Shown: positions 17,410-25,609, numbered from the stretch's first letter. The stretch: DNA of 30,896 nt from JTS-RE37 sp041743975 (GCA_041743975.1 JBGTLT010000093.1:1-30896), one strand, 5' to 3'. Notes: generated by a model from the sequence alone, not told the origin. A program made the numbers and translations.

Positions 17410-18060
17410 ATGAAAAAATCAATTATCTGGCTGGCCATCGGGACATTAGCGCTGACCCTTACAGCTGTGATATGGAGCCTGGGATATACGGAAAAGTCTG
17501 TAGTACCGGTTTATAGCCCGGCTGACCTTAATCCGGAGTTGGTGGATATTGGTTTCCGGGATATCCGGAAAGGCCATACGGTAGCGGATTTCAGGCTGGT
17601 CAACCAGAATGGGGATACGATCACTCAGATCAATTACAGGGAAAAGATCTATGTAGTCGATTTCTTTTTTACCCGATGCCCCAGCATATGTCCTGTGATG
17701 AGCCGTAGCATGCGGAAACTCCAGGAGCATTTCAAAAACAACGAAAAGGTTCTCTTGTTGTCCATTTCAGTAACCCCCGAATATGACAGCGTACCGGTAT
17801 TGAGGGAATACGCCTTTAAAAATGGCGCCCGGGCCACCAAATGGAATATCACCACCGGGGATAAAAAACACATCTATGGATTAGCCCGTAAAAGTTATTT
17901 TGCCGTAACTGATCAGGGAGATGGAGGTTTACAGGATTTTATCCATACCCCCAATTTTATCCTGGTCGATACAGAAAAACAGATACGGGGTATTTATGAT
18001 GGCACGGATGACCTGGAGATAAAGCGGCTCATTCGTGATATAAATATCATAGAACAATAA
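17410..18060 (+). CDS. SCO1/SenC-family copper-binding thioredoxin-like protein
   Basis: The 216-residue product has an N-terminal membrane anchor (about residues 4-22) and a thioredoxin-like SCO domain facing the periplasm. The copper-binding motif is Cys90-Pro-Ser-Ile-Cys94-Pro, with the third ligand His179 in FIHTPNFILVD. SCO proteins deliver copper to the CuA centre of heme-copper oxidases or act as thiol oxidoreductases. The frame is open to a TTG at 17374, but ATG 17410 gives the standard Lys-Lys-hydrophobic signal and is preferred. It lies 45 bp after the TPR gene and 65 bp before the SMP-30-like gene. No cytochrome oxidase gene is in the window, so its target is not known here. Confidence 0.93.
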   Translation: MKKSIIWLAIGTLALTLTAVIWSLGYTEKSVVPVYSPADLNPELVDIGFRDIRKGHTVADFRLVNQNGDTITQINYREKIYVVDFFFTRCPSICPVMSRSMRKLQEHFKNNEKVLLLSISVTPEYDSVPVLREYAFKNGARATKWNITTGDKKHIYGLARKSYFAVTDQGDGGLQDFIHTPNFILVDTEKQIRGIYDGTDDLEIKRLIRDINIIEQ

Positions 18061-18125
18061 GGATATTCCATTAACTTGCAGTTGGCTGCTTGTTTCAGCT
18101 TAAAACCATTTTATAATTATCTGCA

Positions 18126-19181
18126 ATGAGATTCAGAAGACAATCCGTATGCTTCCTGCTGATCCTGGCCTTGCTGCCGGGATGTAAGGGGGACAAAAGT
18201 CCAGGCCCCTCCAAAAACAATGAAAAACAAGATGTTTCCTATGATTCACTCCCTGGGGGAAGTATAGCAGTAATTGACGCGAAATTATGGACAATTATTC
18301 CCGAAGGTGTTAAAATTGAGGTTCTTGCAGAAGGCCATGATTGGACAGAAGGCCCTTTATGGCTACCAGACCACAATATGCTGTTGTACACAGATATTCC
18401 CAGGAACGCTGTTTATGTCTGGAAAGAAGGGGAAAGCGCGGAATTGTACCTGAAACCTTCCGGTTACCTGGGAGCAAATTTTACCGGGGCCGAACCGGGA
18501 GCTAATGGCCTGATCCTGAATTCTAAAGGTGAACTCGTATTATGCCAGCATGGCGAAAGGCAGGTTGCCCTTATGCAAAGTCCGGTAGACGATCCCAAGC
18601 CCCGGTTCCTTCCCCTGGCAGCGAATTATAAGGGTAAACGATTTAACAGCCCCAATGATGCCGTTTATAAAAGCAACGGGGACCTCTATTTTACGGACCC
18701 GCCCTATGGACTGCCCAAGCAAATGGATGACCCGGCGAAAGAATTGTCTTTTCAGGGGGTATACAAAGTGGATGCAAACGGGATGGTTACCTTATTGACA
18801 TCAGAATTTTCGAGGCCCAATGGCATTGCTTTTTCTCCGGACGAATCAAAACTTTATATCGCCAATTCAGACCCACAAAAAGCTTTCTGGAAGGTGTTTA
18901 AACTTACAGAGGAAGGCACCCTTGGAGAAGGAATGGAATTCTTTGATGCAACAGGCCTGGTCGCTACCGAAAAAGGCCTGCCGGATGGTATGAAGGTTTC
19001 CAAACGAGGTACTGTATTTGCTACCGGCCCGGGCGGGGTATTTATATTTGATGCCTCTGGGGAACTGCTGGGAAAAATCAAAACCGGACAGGCAACCTCC
19101 AATTGCGCTCTGAACCCCGAAGAATCTTTTTTATATATTACGGCAGACAGTTATTTACTTAGGGTGGCATTGAAGAACTGA
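18126..19181 (+). CDS. SMP-30/gluconolactonase-like lipoprotein
   Basis: The 351-residue product has a lipoprotein signal with lipobox LPGC (Cys20) and a six-bladed SMP-30/gluconolactonase/LRE propeller. Metal and substrate residues of the family are visible: Glu75 (TEGPLW), Asn177 (NSPNDAVY), Asn232 (RPNGIAFSPD) and Asp287 (PDGMKV). The family hydrolyses sugar lactones such as gluconolactone. A lactonase is a natural partner for a sugar dehydrogenase, because sugar oxidation at C1 gives a lactone; the heme-HEAT lipoprotein two genes upstream might supply that, which is inference. The gene follows the SCO gene by 65 bp. The sequence after it (19182-19347) shows no gene. Confidence 0.9.
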   Translation: MRFRRQSVCFLLILALLPGCKGDKSPGPSKNNEKQDVSYDSLPGGSIAVIDAKLWTIIPEGVKIEVLAEGHDWTEGPLWLPDHNMLLYTDIPRNAVYVWKEGESAELYLKPSGYLGANFTGAEPGANGLILNSKGELVLCQHGERQVALMQSPVDDPKPRFLPLAANYKGKRFNSPNDAVYKSNGDLYFTDPPYGLPKQMDDPAKELSFQGVYKVDANGMVTLLTSEFSRPNGIAFSPDESKLYIANSDPQKAFWKVFKLTEEGTLGEGMEFFDATGLVATEKGLPDGMKVSKRGTVFATGPGGVFIFDASGELLGKIKTGQATSNCALNPEESFLYITADSYLLRVALKN

Positions 19182-19347
19182 GGTGCCGCAGGCTTCAAAA
19201 CCTATGTAATACACCATATAGTTTAGCGCTGATCCCCAACTCAGGTGTGTGCCTGTTACAACCTACCCCCTTTTAGCGACACCCCGGTAATGATTTTATA
19301 ATATGCCTTCCGGTTTACTGTATATTGCTGACCTGATTGATCGTGAT

Positions 19348-19979
19348 ATGAAGTTACTTATTATAGGCGGTACAGGAAAAACAGGGCGGGAATTGATTCG
19401 TCAGGGCCTTGAAAACGGGCATACGATCACCGCCTTTGTGCGAAAACCCGCGGCTTTAAATATACAATCCCATCAATTGTGGTGGTACAGGGCGATGTAC
19501 TGGTACCAGTCCAATTAACCAAAGCCATACATGGGCAGGACGCAGTGCTTTCAGCCCTGGGGCATAAGCGCTTTTTCATTCCGTCCACACGTTTATCCGC
19601 AGATACCAGGAATATCGTTGCCGAAATGGAAAAACAAGGTGTAAAAAGGCTGATCTGTATTACTACTATGGGGATCAGGGACAACCGGTTCAGGATGGGC
19701 CTTTATTATACCCTATTTGTGATCCCCTTTATTGTAGGTTTTTACTTTAAAGATAAGGTAATACAGGAGAAAATAATAGAGGATAGCACACTGGACTGGA
19801 CCATTGTAAGGCCGGGGCAACTGACCAATGGAAAAAAGCGCGGGAATATTAAACACGGAGCGAAACAGGGCCATTATATTTTCACCCATACTATTTCCAG
19901 GGCAAGTGTAGCCGCCTTTATGCTGGGACTGTTGGGGGATACCTCCTATCTGAACAAGGCTGTTGCAATCACCCATTGA
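19348..19979 (+). pseudogene. NmrA-like NAD(P)-binding oxidoreductase gene with one frameshift
   Basis: ATG 19348 opens a frame with the Rossmann motif GGTGKTG (residues 7-13) and continues to about SHQL (19477). Coding similarity then jumps to the next frame (VVQGDVLVPVQ, from 19479) and runs to TGA 19977-19979. The total length of 632 nt is one short of a multiple of three, so a single-base deletion within about 19470-19480 explains it; the repaired protein would have about 210 residues. The rest is typical of atypical SDR/NmrA proteins: DAVLSALGH, DWTIVRPGQLT, then a C-terminal helix. The first frame alone ends at 19518 after 56 codons. A real mutation or a base-call error both fit. Confidence 0.82.
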
Positions 19980-19990
19980 TCATAACACGG

Positions 19991-20024
19991 TTCCTGCTGT
20001 TACATTCCGGCCAGGTAACAGGAA
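19991..20024. terminator. Bulged hairpin between the two convergent decayed genes
   Basis: TTCCT-GCT-GTTAC pairs with GTAAC-AGGAA across an 11-nt loop, with a 3-nt bulge on one side. It sits between the ends of the NmrA-like gene and the reverse-strand SDR remnant, where a bidirectional terminator would be expected. No long T-tract follows, so it is a weak candidate. Confidence 0.35.
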
Positions 20025-20092
20025 TAAGGTATTAATATCTGCGGATCCACCGCCTATCGGGGTCTATTGTTTTTTGATTTTCTCCCGGTTTG

Positions 20093-20849
20093 TTAAATGA
20101 TATAGTGATTGAGCCGTGGCATGTAACGGGTGGTGAAATCCGCAAAACGGCCAAGGCTGGTTAGTGTTTTTTTTGACTTCCTTTTGAGGATGCGATTGCT
20201 TTTGGCAACAGCGGCAGGTTGGGCCAAATTTACATTGGTCCGAAGGTAGGTAAATCAGTGATCCGTCTACATCCAGGATGGTTTTCCGGGGGTCGTTCTG
20301 TATAAAGCCCACAAAGGCGATCCCTGCATGTATACCATCATCAAAAAGTTCTATTCTCAGGGCTTCGGCCAGGGCAGCTTGAGCCATTTTGGAAGCACTA
20401 TAGGCCGAATTGAACGGCATCCCCCTGAAGCCACCGGCACTGTTGATAAATATAAGGTGCCCTCTGGATTCCCTCAGGTATTCAATAGCCTATTTACTGA
20501 GGTTGGCTGAGCCGTTGAAGTTGGTTTCCATCAAATTTTTCAAATTGACAGGGGCCCTGATCTCTATTGAGCCCCTGCTACTGATTGCGGCATTGCAGAT
20601 GAGGATAGCCAGGGGCCTCTACGTAAGGATGCTTCGTGATAGCTGAGTGGGAAAACGCATGGCTGATATTATGGCTATAACGCTATACCCTTTGTCTAAA
20701 AATTCCTTTTCCGTAGCCGTTAACCTTTCCTTGTCCCTGCGGTTCAAAACTACTTTCTCCCCCCTTTCAGCCAGGTCTGAAGCTAACCTTTACCCCATCC
20801 TGGAACCGCTAACCCCCGTAACCTTATTTTTAAACCGATGGTTTTGCAT
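20093..20849 (-). pseudogene. Short-chain dehydrogenase/reductase (SDR) pseudogene with three in-frame stops and a late frameshift
   Basis: Read on the reverse strand from ATG 20849, one continuous frame gives recognisable SDR sequence: RFKNKVTGVSGSRMG at the N-terminus (a damaged TGxxxGIG cofactor motif), EKVVLNRRDKERL, the NAA motif in ILICNAAISSRGS, NLMETNFNGS, and the catalytic SAYSASK (Tyr and Lys present). Stops interrupt it at codon 20 (TAA, 20790-20792), codon 77 (TAG, 20619-20621) and codon 120 (TAG, 20490-20492). Near 20240-20252 the SDR-like sequence moves to another frame (TLTSLGRFADFTTRY, PRLNHYII), which ends at TAA 20093-20095. Four independent lesions make this a real pseudogene rather than a base-call problem. 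It sits 12 bp upstream of the intact oxidoreductase on the same strand. Confidence 0.88.
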
Positions 20850-20861
20850 AGTTTGTTCCTT

Positions 20862-21884
20862 TTATTCCCAGCGTACGACAATTTTGCCAATGGATTTTCC
20901 TGATTCCAGAAAATCATGCGCTTCAGCCAGTTTTCCAATATGAAATTCACCCCCTACATAGGGTTTGATTTCCCCACTTTTGTACAACGCCATAACATTC
21001 TTCATTGTCCTCCCGATTTTTTGTGGATTTTCTTCCGCAATCCCAAGCATATTGATGCCCAGGATTCCCCTTGACCGACTTAAAAACTGGAGCGGGTGGT
21101 ATATCCCAAACTGGAACAGCACCCGGAGTTTCCCAAAAATGGTAGTGGTATTGTTCATGGAAGAAACACCAAAGGTGCATAACCTGCCACCGGCACCCAG
21201 CAATTGATAGCCTTTTTTTACGGACTTCCCCCCTACCGGGTCGAATACGACATCCAATCCTTTACTACCTAAAATTTCCTTGATATGCACGGCAAAGTCA
21301 TTTTCCCGGTAATTTATAGGGTAATGAACCCCGTTGCCGCGCAGGTATTCCATTTTTTCAGCGGAACTGCAGGTACCAAATACAATGCACTTTTTGTGCA
21401 ATGCCATCTGTACCAGCCCGGTCCCAACCCCCCCGGCTGCCGCATGTATCAGGACATGGTCATTTTCCTGTAAATTTGCCATCTCAAAGGCCAGGAAATA
21501 TGCGGTGGTATATTGTGTAGCCAGGGCGACCACAATTCCTGCAGGAGTTTCTTCGGGCACCTTATTAACTACTTCATACTGAGCAAGCACATATTCTGCA
21601 TAACCCCCGAAACGCGTAAGGGCTGCAACCCTGTCGCCAGTGGCTACGCCGCTTACTTCCATTCCACATTGTTCCACATACCCTACTACGTCATAGCCCA
21701 GGATACAGGGTATAGGCGGGGCACCTTTGTAAAGGCCCAATCGCGCCATAACATCAGCGAAATTAAGTCCAAAGGCCGATACTTTTATCAGCACCTGCCC
21801 CGGTCCCGGTTGGGGCTTATCGACGTCCCGTATTTCAAAAGCGGAACCGGATGCCCCATATTTTACTAAAAATGCGGCTTTCAT
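20862..21884 (-). CDS. MDR-family NADPH:quinone oxidoreductase-like (zinc-free alcohol dehydrogenase superfamily)
   Basis: The 340-residue protein has the GroES-like N-terminal domain (KPQPGPGQVLIKVSAFGLNF, residues 23-42) and a Rossmann domain with the nucleotide-binding AAAGGVG at 148-154. The zinc-ligand pattern of true alcohol dehydrogenases is absent, as in quinone oxidoreductases and VAT-1-like proteins. It probably reduces quinones or enones with NADPH. The frame is open further upstream to 21953, but Met at 21884 begins the standard MKAAFLV N-terminus. The SDR pseudogene lies immediately downstream. A divergent acyltransferase gene starts 172 bp away, and the shared gap has an inverted repeat at 21933-21953. 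Confidence 0.92.
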   Translation of the reverse strand: MKAAFLVKYGASGSAFEIRDVDKPQPGPGQVLIKVSAFGLNFADVMARLGLYKGAPPIPCILGYDVVGYVEQCGMEVSGVATGDRVAALTRFGGYAEYVLAQYEVVNKVPEETPAGIVVALATQYTTAYFLAFEMANLQENDHVLIHAAAGGVGTGLVQMALHKKCIVFGTCSSAEKMEYLRGNGVHYPINYRENDFAVHIKEILGSKGLDVVFDPVGGKSVKKGYQLLGAGGRLCTFGVSSMNNTTTIFGKLRVLFQFGIYHPLQFLSRSRGILGINMLGIAEENPQKIGRTMKNVMALYKSGEIKPYVGGEFHIGKLAEAHDFLESGKSIGKIVVRWE

Positions 21885-21932
21885 AGCAGGTCTGAATTTA
21901 AATCCCAATTGTAAGTTAGGTATAAAAAGGCA

Positions 21933-21953
21933 GTGCCTGCCAATAGTTGGCAC
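21933..21953. repeat. Inverted repeat GTGCC-N11-GGCAC in the divergent promoter region
   Basis: GTGCC (21933-21937) and GGCAC (21949-21953) form arms around an 11-nt spacer that itself contains CCAA/TTGG. The site lies between the divergent quinone-oxidoreductase-like and acyltransferase genes, so it could be an operator. An overlapping alternative, GGCAG-TGC-CTGCC at 21929-21941, is also possible. No regulator gene is near. Confidence 0.3.
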
Positions 21954-21980
21954 AAATGAACTTCCTGGATGATAGTATTG

Positions 21981-21988
21981 TATATTTC
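21981..21988 (+). promoter_or_regulatory. Candidate -7 box TATATTTC for the membrane acyltransferase gene
   Basis: TATATTTC matches TAnnTTTG at all but the last base and lies 68 bp before the ATG at 22057, implying a moderately long 5' leader. No clear -33 element was seen. Confidence 0.3.
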
Positions 21989-22056
21989 AGTACTTTAGGA
22001 AATGTAATAATTGACCTAAAGACAGTGGATAAAATCAGGATGCAATCCATTTCATA

Positions 22057-23169
22057 ATGATTCAGTTCACCAGTACCCAGCGCCTGTATTCCTTGGATGC
22101 CCTAAGGGGGTTCGACATGTTCTGGATCATGGGGGCAGAGGAAATTTTTCACCTTCTCGCAGAGATTACCGGAACCCCTTTCTGGGAAGCCATATCACAC
22201 CAATTTATCCACCCCAGGTGGCATGGCTTCGCCTTTTATGATATTATATTCCCCCTCTTTCTTTTTCTGGCAGGGGTTGCAACCCCTTATTCCATTGGCC
22301 GGCAGCTGGAAAAGGGCAAAAGCAGGCAGGAGTTGCTATTCCGGGTTATTAAACGCGGGCTGATCCTTGTAATACTTGGCATTATCTATAACAACGGACT
22401 GGAAATAAGGCCCTGGGAAGATATTCGTTTTGGCAGTGTTTTGGGTAGGATAGGGCTAGCCTATATGTTTGCCAACATCATATACCTATATACCAAACAG
22501 CGGGGTCAATATATCTGGATTGCAGCCTTATTGCTGGGATATTGGATGCTACTTGCACTGAATTCAGCCCCGGGATACCCTATGGGCGACATGAGCATGG
22601 AGGGCAACTTTGCTTCCTATCTCGATACTTTGCTCATGCCGGGGAAGTTATACCTCGGAATCCATGACCCGGAAGGCTTGGTTTCAACCATACCGGCCAT
22701 CGCTACAGCATTGATGGGTATCTATACCGGTAACCTCTTAAAACAAACGGCTGTGGAAAACCGCGCCAAAGTAGCAATCCGGATCGCGGTTACAGGGGTT
22801 ATCCTGATCCTTTTGGCACAGTTATGGAATTTGGTGTTCCCCATAAACAAAAACCTTTGGACCAGTTCATTTGCTTTGCAGGCCGGGGGGATCAGCATGT
22901 TGCTGATGTCGCTGTTCTATTATCTTATCGATATCCTTGGACACCAAACATGGGCATATTTCTTCAAGGTCATCGGTATGAATTCCATATTGATCTATAT
23001 GTCACCGGTATTTATCAACTGGGACTTTACTACGGAGGCCTTGTTCGGATGGCTGGGCCAGCTTGTAAGTAACCCCTACAATGCAGTGGTTCTGGTGATT
23101 TGCAGCCTTGCCATACAATGGGCATTTCTGTATGTATTATACCGGCAAAAATTATTTTTAAGGGTATAG
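22057..23169 (+). CDS. Membrane acyltransferase of the HGSNAT/NagX type (DUF5009)
   Basis: The 370-residue protein has about ten hydrophobic segments. The N-terminal motif RLYSLDALRGFDMFWIMG and the motif HPRWHGFAFYDIIFPLFLFLAG (about residues 51-72) are typical of the family related to lysosomal heparan-alpha-glucosaminide N-acetyltransferase and bacterial NagX. The family is thought to move acetyl groups across the membrane onto amino sugars; bacterial members often sit near glycan genes, but their reactions are mostly untested. The next gene is convergent, with its end at 23246. Conserved His residues in the HPRWHG motif are candidate catalytic residues. Confidence 0.9.
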   Translation: MIQFTSTQRLYSLDALRGFDMFWIMGAEEIFHLLAEITGTPFWEAISHQFIHPRWHGFAFYDIIFPLFLFLAGVATPYSIGRQLEKGKSRQELLFRVIKRGLILVILGIIYNNGLEIRPWEDIRFGSVLGRIGLAYMFANIIYLYTKQRGQYIWIAALLLGYWMLLALNSAPGYPMGDMSMEGNFASYLDTLLMPGKLYLGIHDPEGLVSTIPAIATALMGIYTGNLLKQTAVENRAKVAIRIAVTGVILILLAQLWNLVFPINKNLWTSSFALQAGGISMLLMSLFYYLIDILGHQTWAYFFKVIGMNSILIYMSPVFINWDFTTEALFGWLGQLVSNPYNAVVLVICSLAIQWAFLYVLYRQKLFLRV

Positions 23170-23245
23170 TGGATCACGGACCCAAATCCCGCCGGTTTTT
23201 CTCCGATATCCTGTTGTACTATCCTTTTACGGTAGGGGCTGCCGG

Positions 23246-24193
23246 TTAAAAATTGAAATCGGGAACCTCCCTTCTGGCAGTTTCAAATTCGTCCAGAAGA
23301 TCTGTTATAATTTGAGATGCCGGCCTAATATCATGAATAAGGGCAGCAACCTGTCCGATTTCCAATTCTCCCTCTTCCAGGTCTCCTTCAAACATGCCCT
23401 TTTTTGCCCTTGCCCGGCCCAATAAATTTTTAAGGTCTTCCGGGGTTGCGCATTGGGCATACGCATCCTGTATGTCCTGGTAAAACTTGTTCTTGATGAG
23501 TCGCACCGGTGCCAGTTCTTTCAATGTAAGTTGGGTATCCCCTTCTCCCGTGGCAACCACTTTTTGTTTAAAAAGGGGATGGGAGGATGCCTCATGGCTG
23601 GCGACAAACCGGCTTCCCACCTGAACGCCATCAGCACCCAGGACCATGGCGGCCAGCATGGCCCTGCCTGTCGCGATGCCACCTGCAGCGATAAGCGGTA
23701 TTTTTACATTTTCCCTGACCGCGGGGATCAGGGTAAGCGTGGTAGTCTCTTCCCTTCCGTTATGTCCCCCGGCTTCAAAACCTTCTGCCACAACCGCATC
23801 AACCCCCGATTCCTGGGCCTTTATCGCAAATTTTACGCTGCTTACCACATGGACTACTGTAATATTGTGATCCTTGAGGTAGCTTGTCCAGGTATTCGGG
23901 TTACCGGCAGAAGTAAATACGATCCTGACCCCCAACTCCGTAATAATCTCCATCAACTTATCTGTATCAGGATACATAAGCGGTACATTGACGCCAAATG
24001 GTTTCTGTGTTGCCTGCTGGCATTTTTGAATGTGCTCCCGAAGCACAGGTGGGTACATGCTCCCGGAACCTATTAATCCAAGCCCACCGGCATTTGCAAC
24101 AGCCGACGCAAGCCGCCAGCCACTGGCCCAGACCATCCCGGCCTGGACAATTGGGTATTGGGTCTGAAATAGTGAGGTTATACTGTTTTGCAT
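23246..24193 (-). CDS. Nitronate monooxygenase-like flavoprotein (2-nitropropane dioxygenase / FabK group)
   Basis: The 315-residue TIM-barrel protein shows the family's FMN-binding features: PIVQAGMVWASGWRLASAVANAGGLGLIGSG at the N-terminus, GFEAGGHNG with His144 (the residue that acts as base in nitronate monooxygenases), IPLIAAGGIATGRAMLAA, and LGADGVQVGSRF for phosphate binding. The alternatives are a FabK-like enoyl-ACP reductase or another NAD(P)H flavin oxidoreductase; the AGGHNG sequence favours nitronate monooxygenase. The promoter region shows a TAAGTTTA box and a perfect 14-bp palindrome just upstream. No operon partner is evident: MnmA ends 201 bp upstream on the same strand. Confidence 0.9.
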   Translation of the reverse strand: MQNSITSLFQTQYPIVQAGMVWASGWRLASAVANAGGLGLIGSGSMYPPVLREHIQKCQQATQKPFGVNVPLMYPDTDKLMEIITELGVRIVFTSAGNPNTWTSYLKDHNITVVHVVSSVKFAIKAQESGVDAVVAEGFEAGGHNGREETTTLTLIPAVRENVKIPLIAAGGIATGRAMLAAMVLGADGVQVGSRFVASHEASSHPLFKQKVVATGEGDTQLTLKELAPVRLIKNKFYQDIQDAYAQCATPEDLKNLLGRARAKKGMFEGDLEEGELEIGQVAALIHDIRPASQIITDLLDEFETARREVPDFNF

Positions 24194-24214
24194 AAGGATT
24201 ATTATTCAAGTGCC

Positions 24215-24222
24215 TAAACTTA
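24215..24222 (-). promoter_or_regulatory. Candidate -7 box TAAGTTTA of the nitronate monooxygenase-like gene
   Basis: The reverse strand reads TAAGTTTA, one base off TAnnTTTG, 21 bp before the ATG at 24193. The perfect palindrome at 24227-24240 is placed just upstream, where a repressor or activator would act. Confidence 0.4.
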
Positions 24223-24226
24223 CAGG

Positions 24227-24240
24227 AAATTCCGGAATTT
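24227..24240. promoter_or_regulatory. Perfect 14-bp palindrome AAATTCCGGAATTT, operator candidate
   Basis: AAATTCCGGAATTT equals its own reverse complement over all 14 bases. It lies 4 bp upstream of the candidate -7 box of the nitronate monooxygenase-like gene. Position and symmetry suit a dimeric regulator's binding site; which regulator is unknown. Confidence 0.4.
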
Positions 24241-24394
24241 GCCTCTTTACCATACGGTTGTTTATGACGTATGCACTGTTGATAGTGGGTAAGGATTTAA
24301 TAGTAATGGAAAATATACCATTCCTGTTTGGTTTGAAGTCAATGACAGGCTGCGATACGGCCAGTCGAAGTTGAGGTTATTGCAGGATAGCGTG

Positions 24395-25585
24395 TCAGGA
24401 TATAACACCGGATCCCAGGAGTTCATCCTCATGGTACCAGGCTACAAATTGTCCTTCGGTTATGGCCGACTGTACATTGGCAAAATCCACATACAACCCG
24501 CCTTCGATCTTGTACAGGGTGGCTTTCTGCAAAGGCTGTCGGTAACGGATACGCGCCAGGACCTGCATCGTCTCATCTGCTTTCAATGCAAGGTCTGGCC
24601 GTACCCAGTGCAATTCCGGATCGGTTACAAATAAGGTCCGCTGGTATAACCCGGGATGTTGTTTTCCCTGACCCGTGTATATGATATTGTCCGCTACATT
24701 GGTTTCAATGACAAAAAGAGGTTCCTTATTGCCACCCACATCCAATCCTTTTCGTTGTCCGATGGTAAAATAATGCGCGCCCTGGTGTTCCCCCACAATT
24801 TTGCCATCCGTGAGGGCATAGGCCGGTTTTGCTGCATAATAGGCCAGTTCTTCAGCCTTATCCTTGAATTCTGGTACTGCTTGCTGATAATGTCTATTGG
24901 TTGTAGGAACCTCCACAATGACACCTTTTTTAGGCTTTAGCTTTTGTTGAAGGAATTCGGGCAACCGCACCTTCCCGATGAAACAGAGCCCCTGGGAATC
25001 CTTTTTGTCCGCAGTCACCAACTTATGTTCGGCAGCTATGCGCCGCACCTCCGGCTTTGTCAGTTCCCCTATGGGAAAGAGGGACTTGGATAATTGGTCC
25101 TGTGATAACTGGCACAAAAAATAGGATTGGTCCTTGTTGCCGTCCCTGCCGGCAAGGAGCCGGTAGGTATTGGTGCCATCGGGTTGCGGAAGGGTTTCTT
25201 TACGGCAATAATGGCCGGTAGCCACATAATCAGCACCCAGCTGCATCGCTATCTTCAGGAATACATCAAACTTAATCTCCCGGTTGCACAGCACATCCGG
25301 ATTGGGTGTCCGCCCTTTTTCATACTCACTGAACATATAATCGACAATACGTTCCCTGTATTCAGAACTCAGGTCGACCGTTTGAAAGGGGATACCCAAT
25401 TTTTCAGCGACTATCAGGGCGTCATTGCTGTCTTCCAACCATGGGCATTCCTTTGAAATGGTCACGGAGTCATCATGCCAATTCTTCATGAACAGGCCTA
25501 TTACCTCATATCCCTGTTCAAGAAGCAGCTTTGCCGCTACACTGGAATCGACTCCTCCTGAGAGTCCGACAACTACTTTCTGCAT
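24395..25585 (-). CDS. mnmA: tRNA-specific 2-thiouridylase MnmA
   Basis: MnmA makes the 2-thiouridine at the wobble position (U34) of tRNAs for Lys, Glu and Gln, using ATP and a sulfur relay. The 396-residue protein has the PP-loop ATP-binding motif SGGVDSS (residues 9-15), the first catalytic cysteine Cys100 (VLCNREIKF), the second Cys201 (GLCFIGK), and the tRNA-binding GQRKGL segment further on. The open frame extends to 25612, but Met at 25585 gives the standard MQKVVVGLSGG start. A TATTTTTG box on the reverse strand (25602-25609) precedes it. Sequence and length are normal for the family. Confidence 0.97.
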   Translation of the reverse strand: MQKVVVGLSGGVDSSVAAKLLLEQGYEVIGLFMKNWHDDSVTISKECPWLEDSNDALIVAEKLGIPFQTVDLSSEYRERIVDYMFSEYEKGRTPNPDVLCNREIKFDVFLKIAMQLGADYVATGHYCRKETLPQPDGTNTYRLLAGRDGNKDQSYFLCQLSQDQLSKSLFPIGELTKPEVRRIAAEHKLVTADKKDSQGLCFIGKVRLPEFLQQKLKPKKGVIVEVPTTNRHYQQAVPEFKDKAEELAYYAAKPAYALTDGKIVGEHQGAHYFTIGQRKGLDVGGNKEPLFVIETNVADNIIYTGQGKQHPGLYQRTLFVTDPELHWVRPDLALKADETMQVLARIRYRQPLQKATLYKIEGGLYVDFANVQSAITEGQFVAWYHEDELLGSGVIS

Positions 25586-25601
25586 CGTTTCAATTGAATT
25601 G

Positions 25602-25609
25602 CAAAAATA
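25602..25609 (-). promoter_or_regulatory. Candidate -7 box TATTTTTG of mnmA
   Basis: The reverse strand reads TATTTTTG, an exact TAnnTTTG match, 16 bp before the ATG at 25585. The leader would be very short. Confidence 0.45.

Noticed and set aside
20490..20792. In-frame stops in the SDR gene as stop-codon recoding (suppressed TAG or TAA)
   Set aside because: Both TAA and TAG occur, the cofactor glycine motif is damaged, there is a frameshift near the end, and other genes here use these stops normally. A pseudogene is simpler.
20328..20943. Several forward ORFs of 60-98 codons
   Set aside because: They lie opposite the SDR pseudogene and the start of the quinone oxidoreductase gene; the reverse strand gives clear homology and the forward frames do not.
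23453..24076. Forward ORF of 207 codons opposite the nitronate monooxygenase-like gene
   Set aside because: It is long but antisense to a clear flavoprotein; no domain or signal is visible in it.
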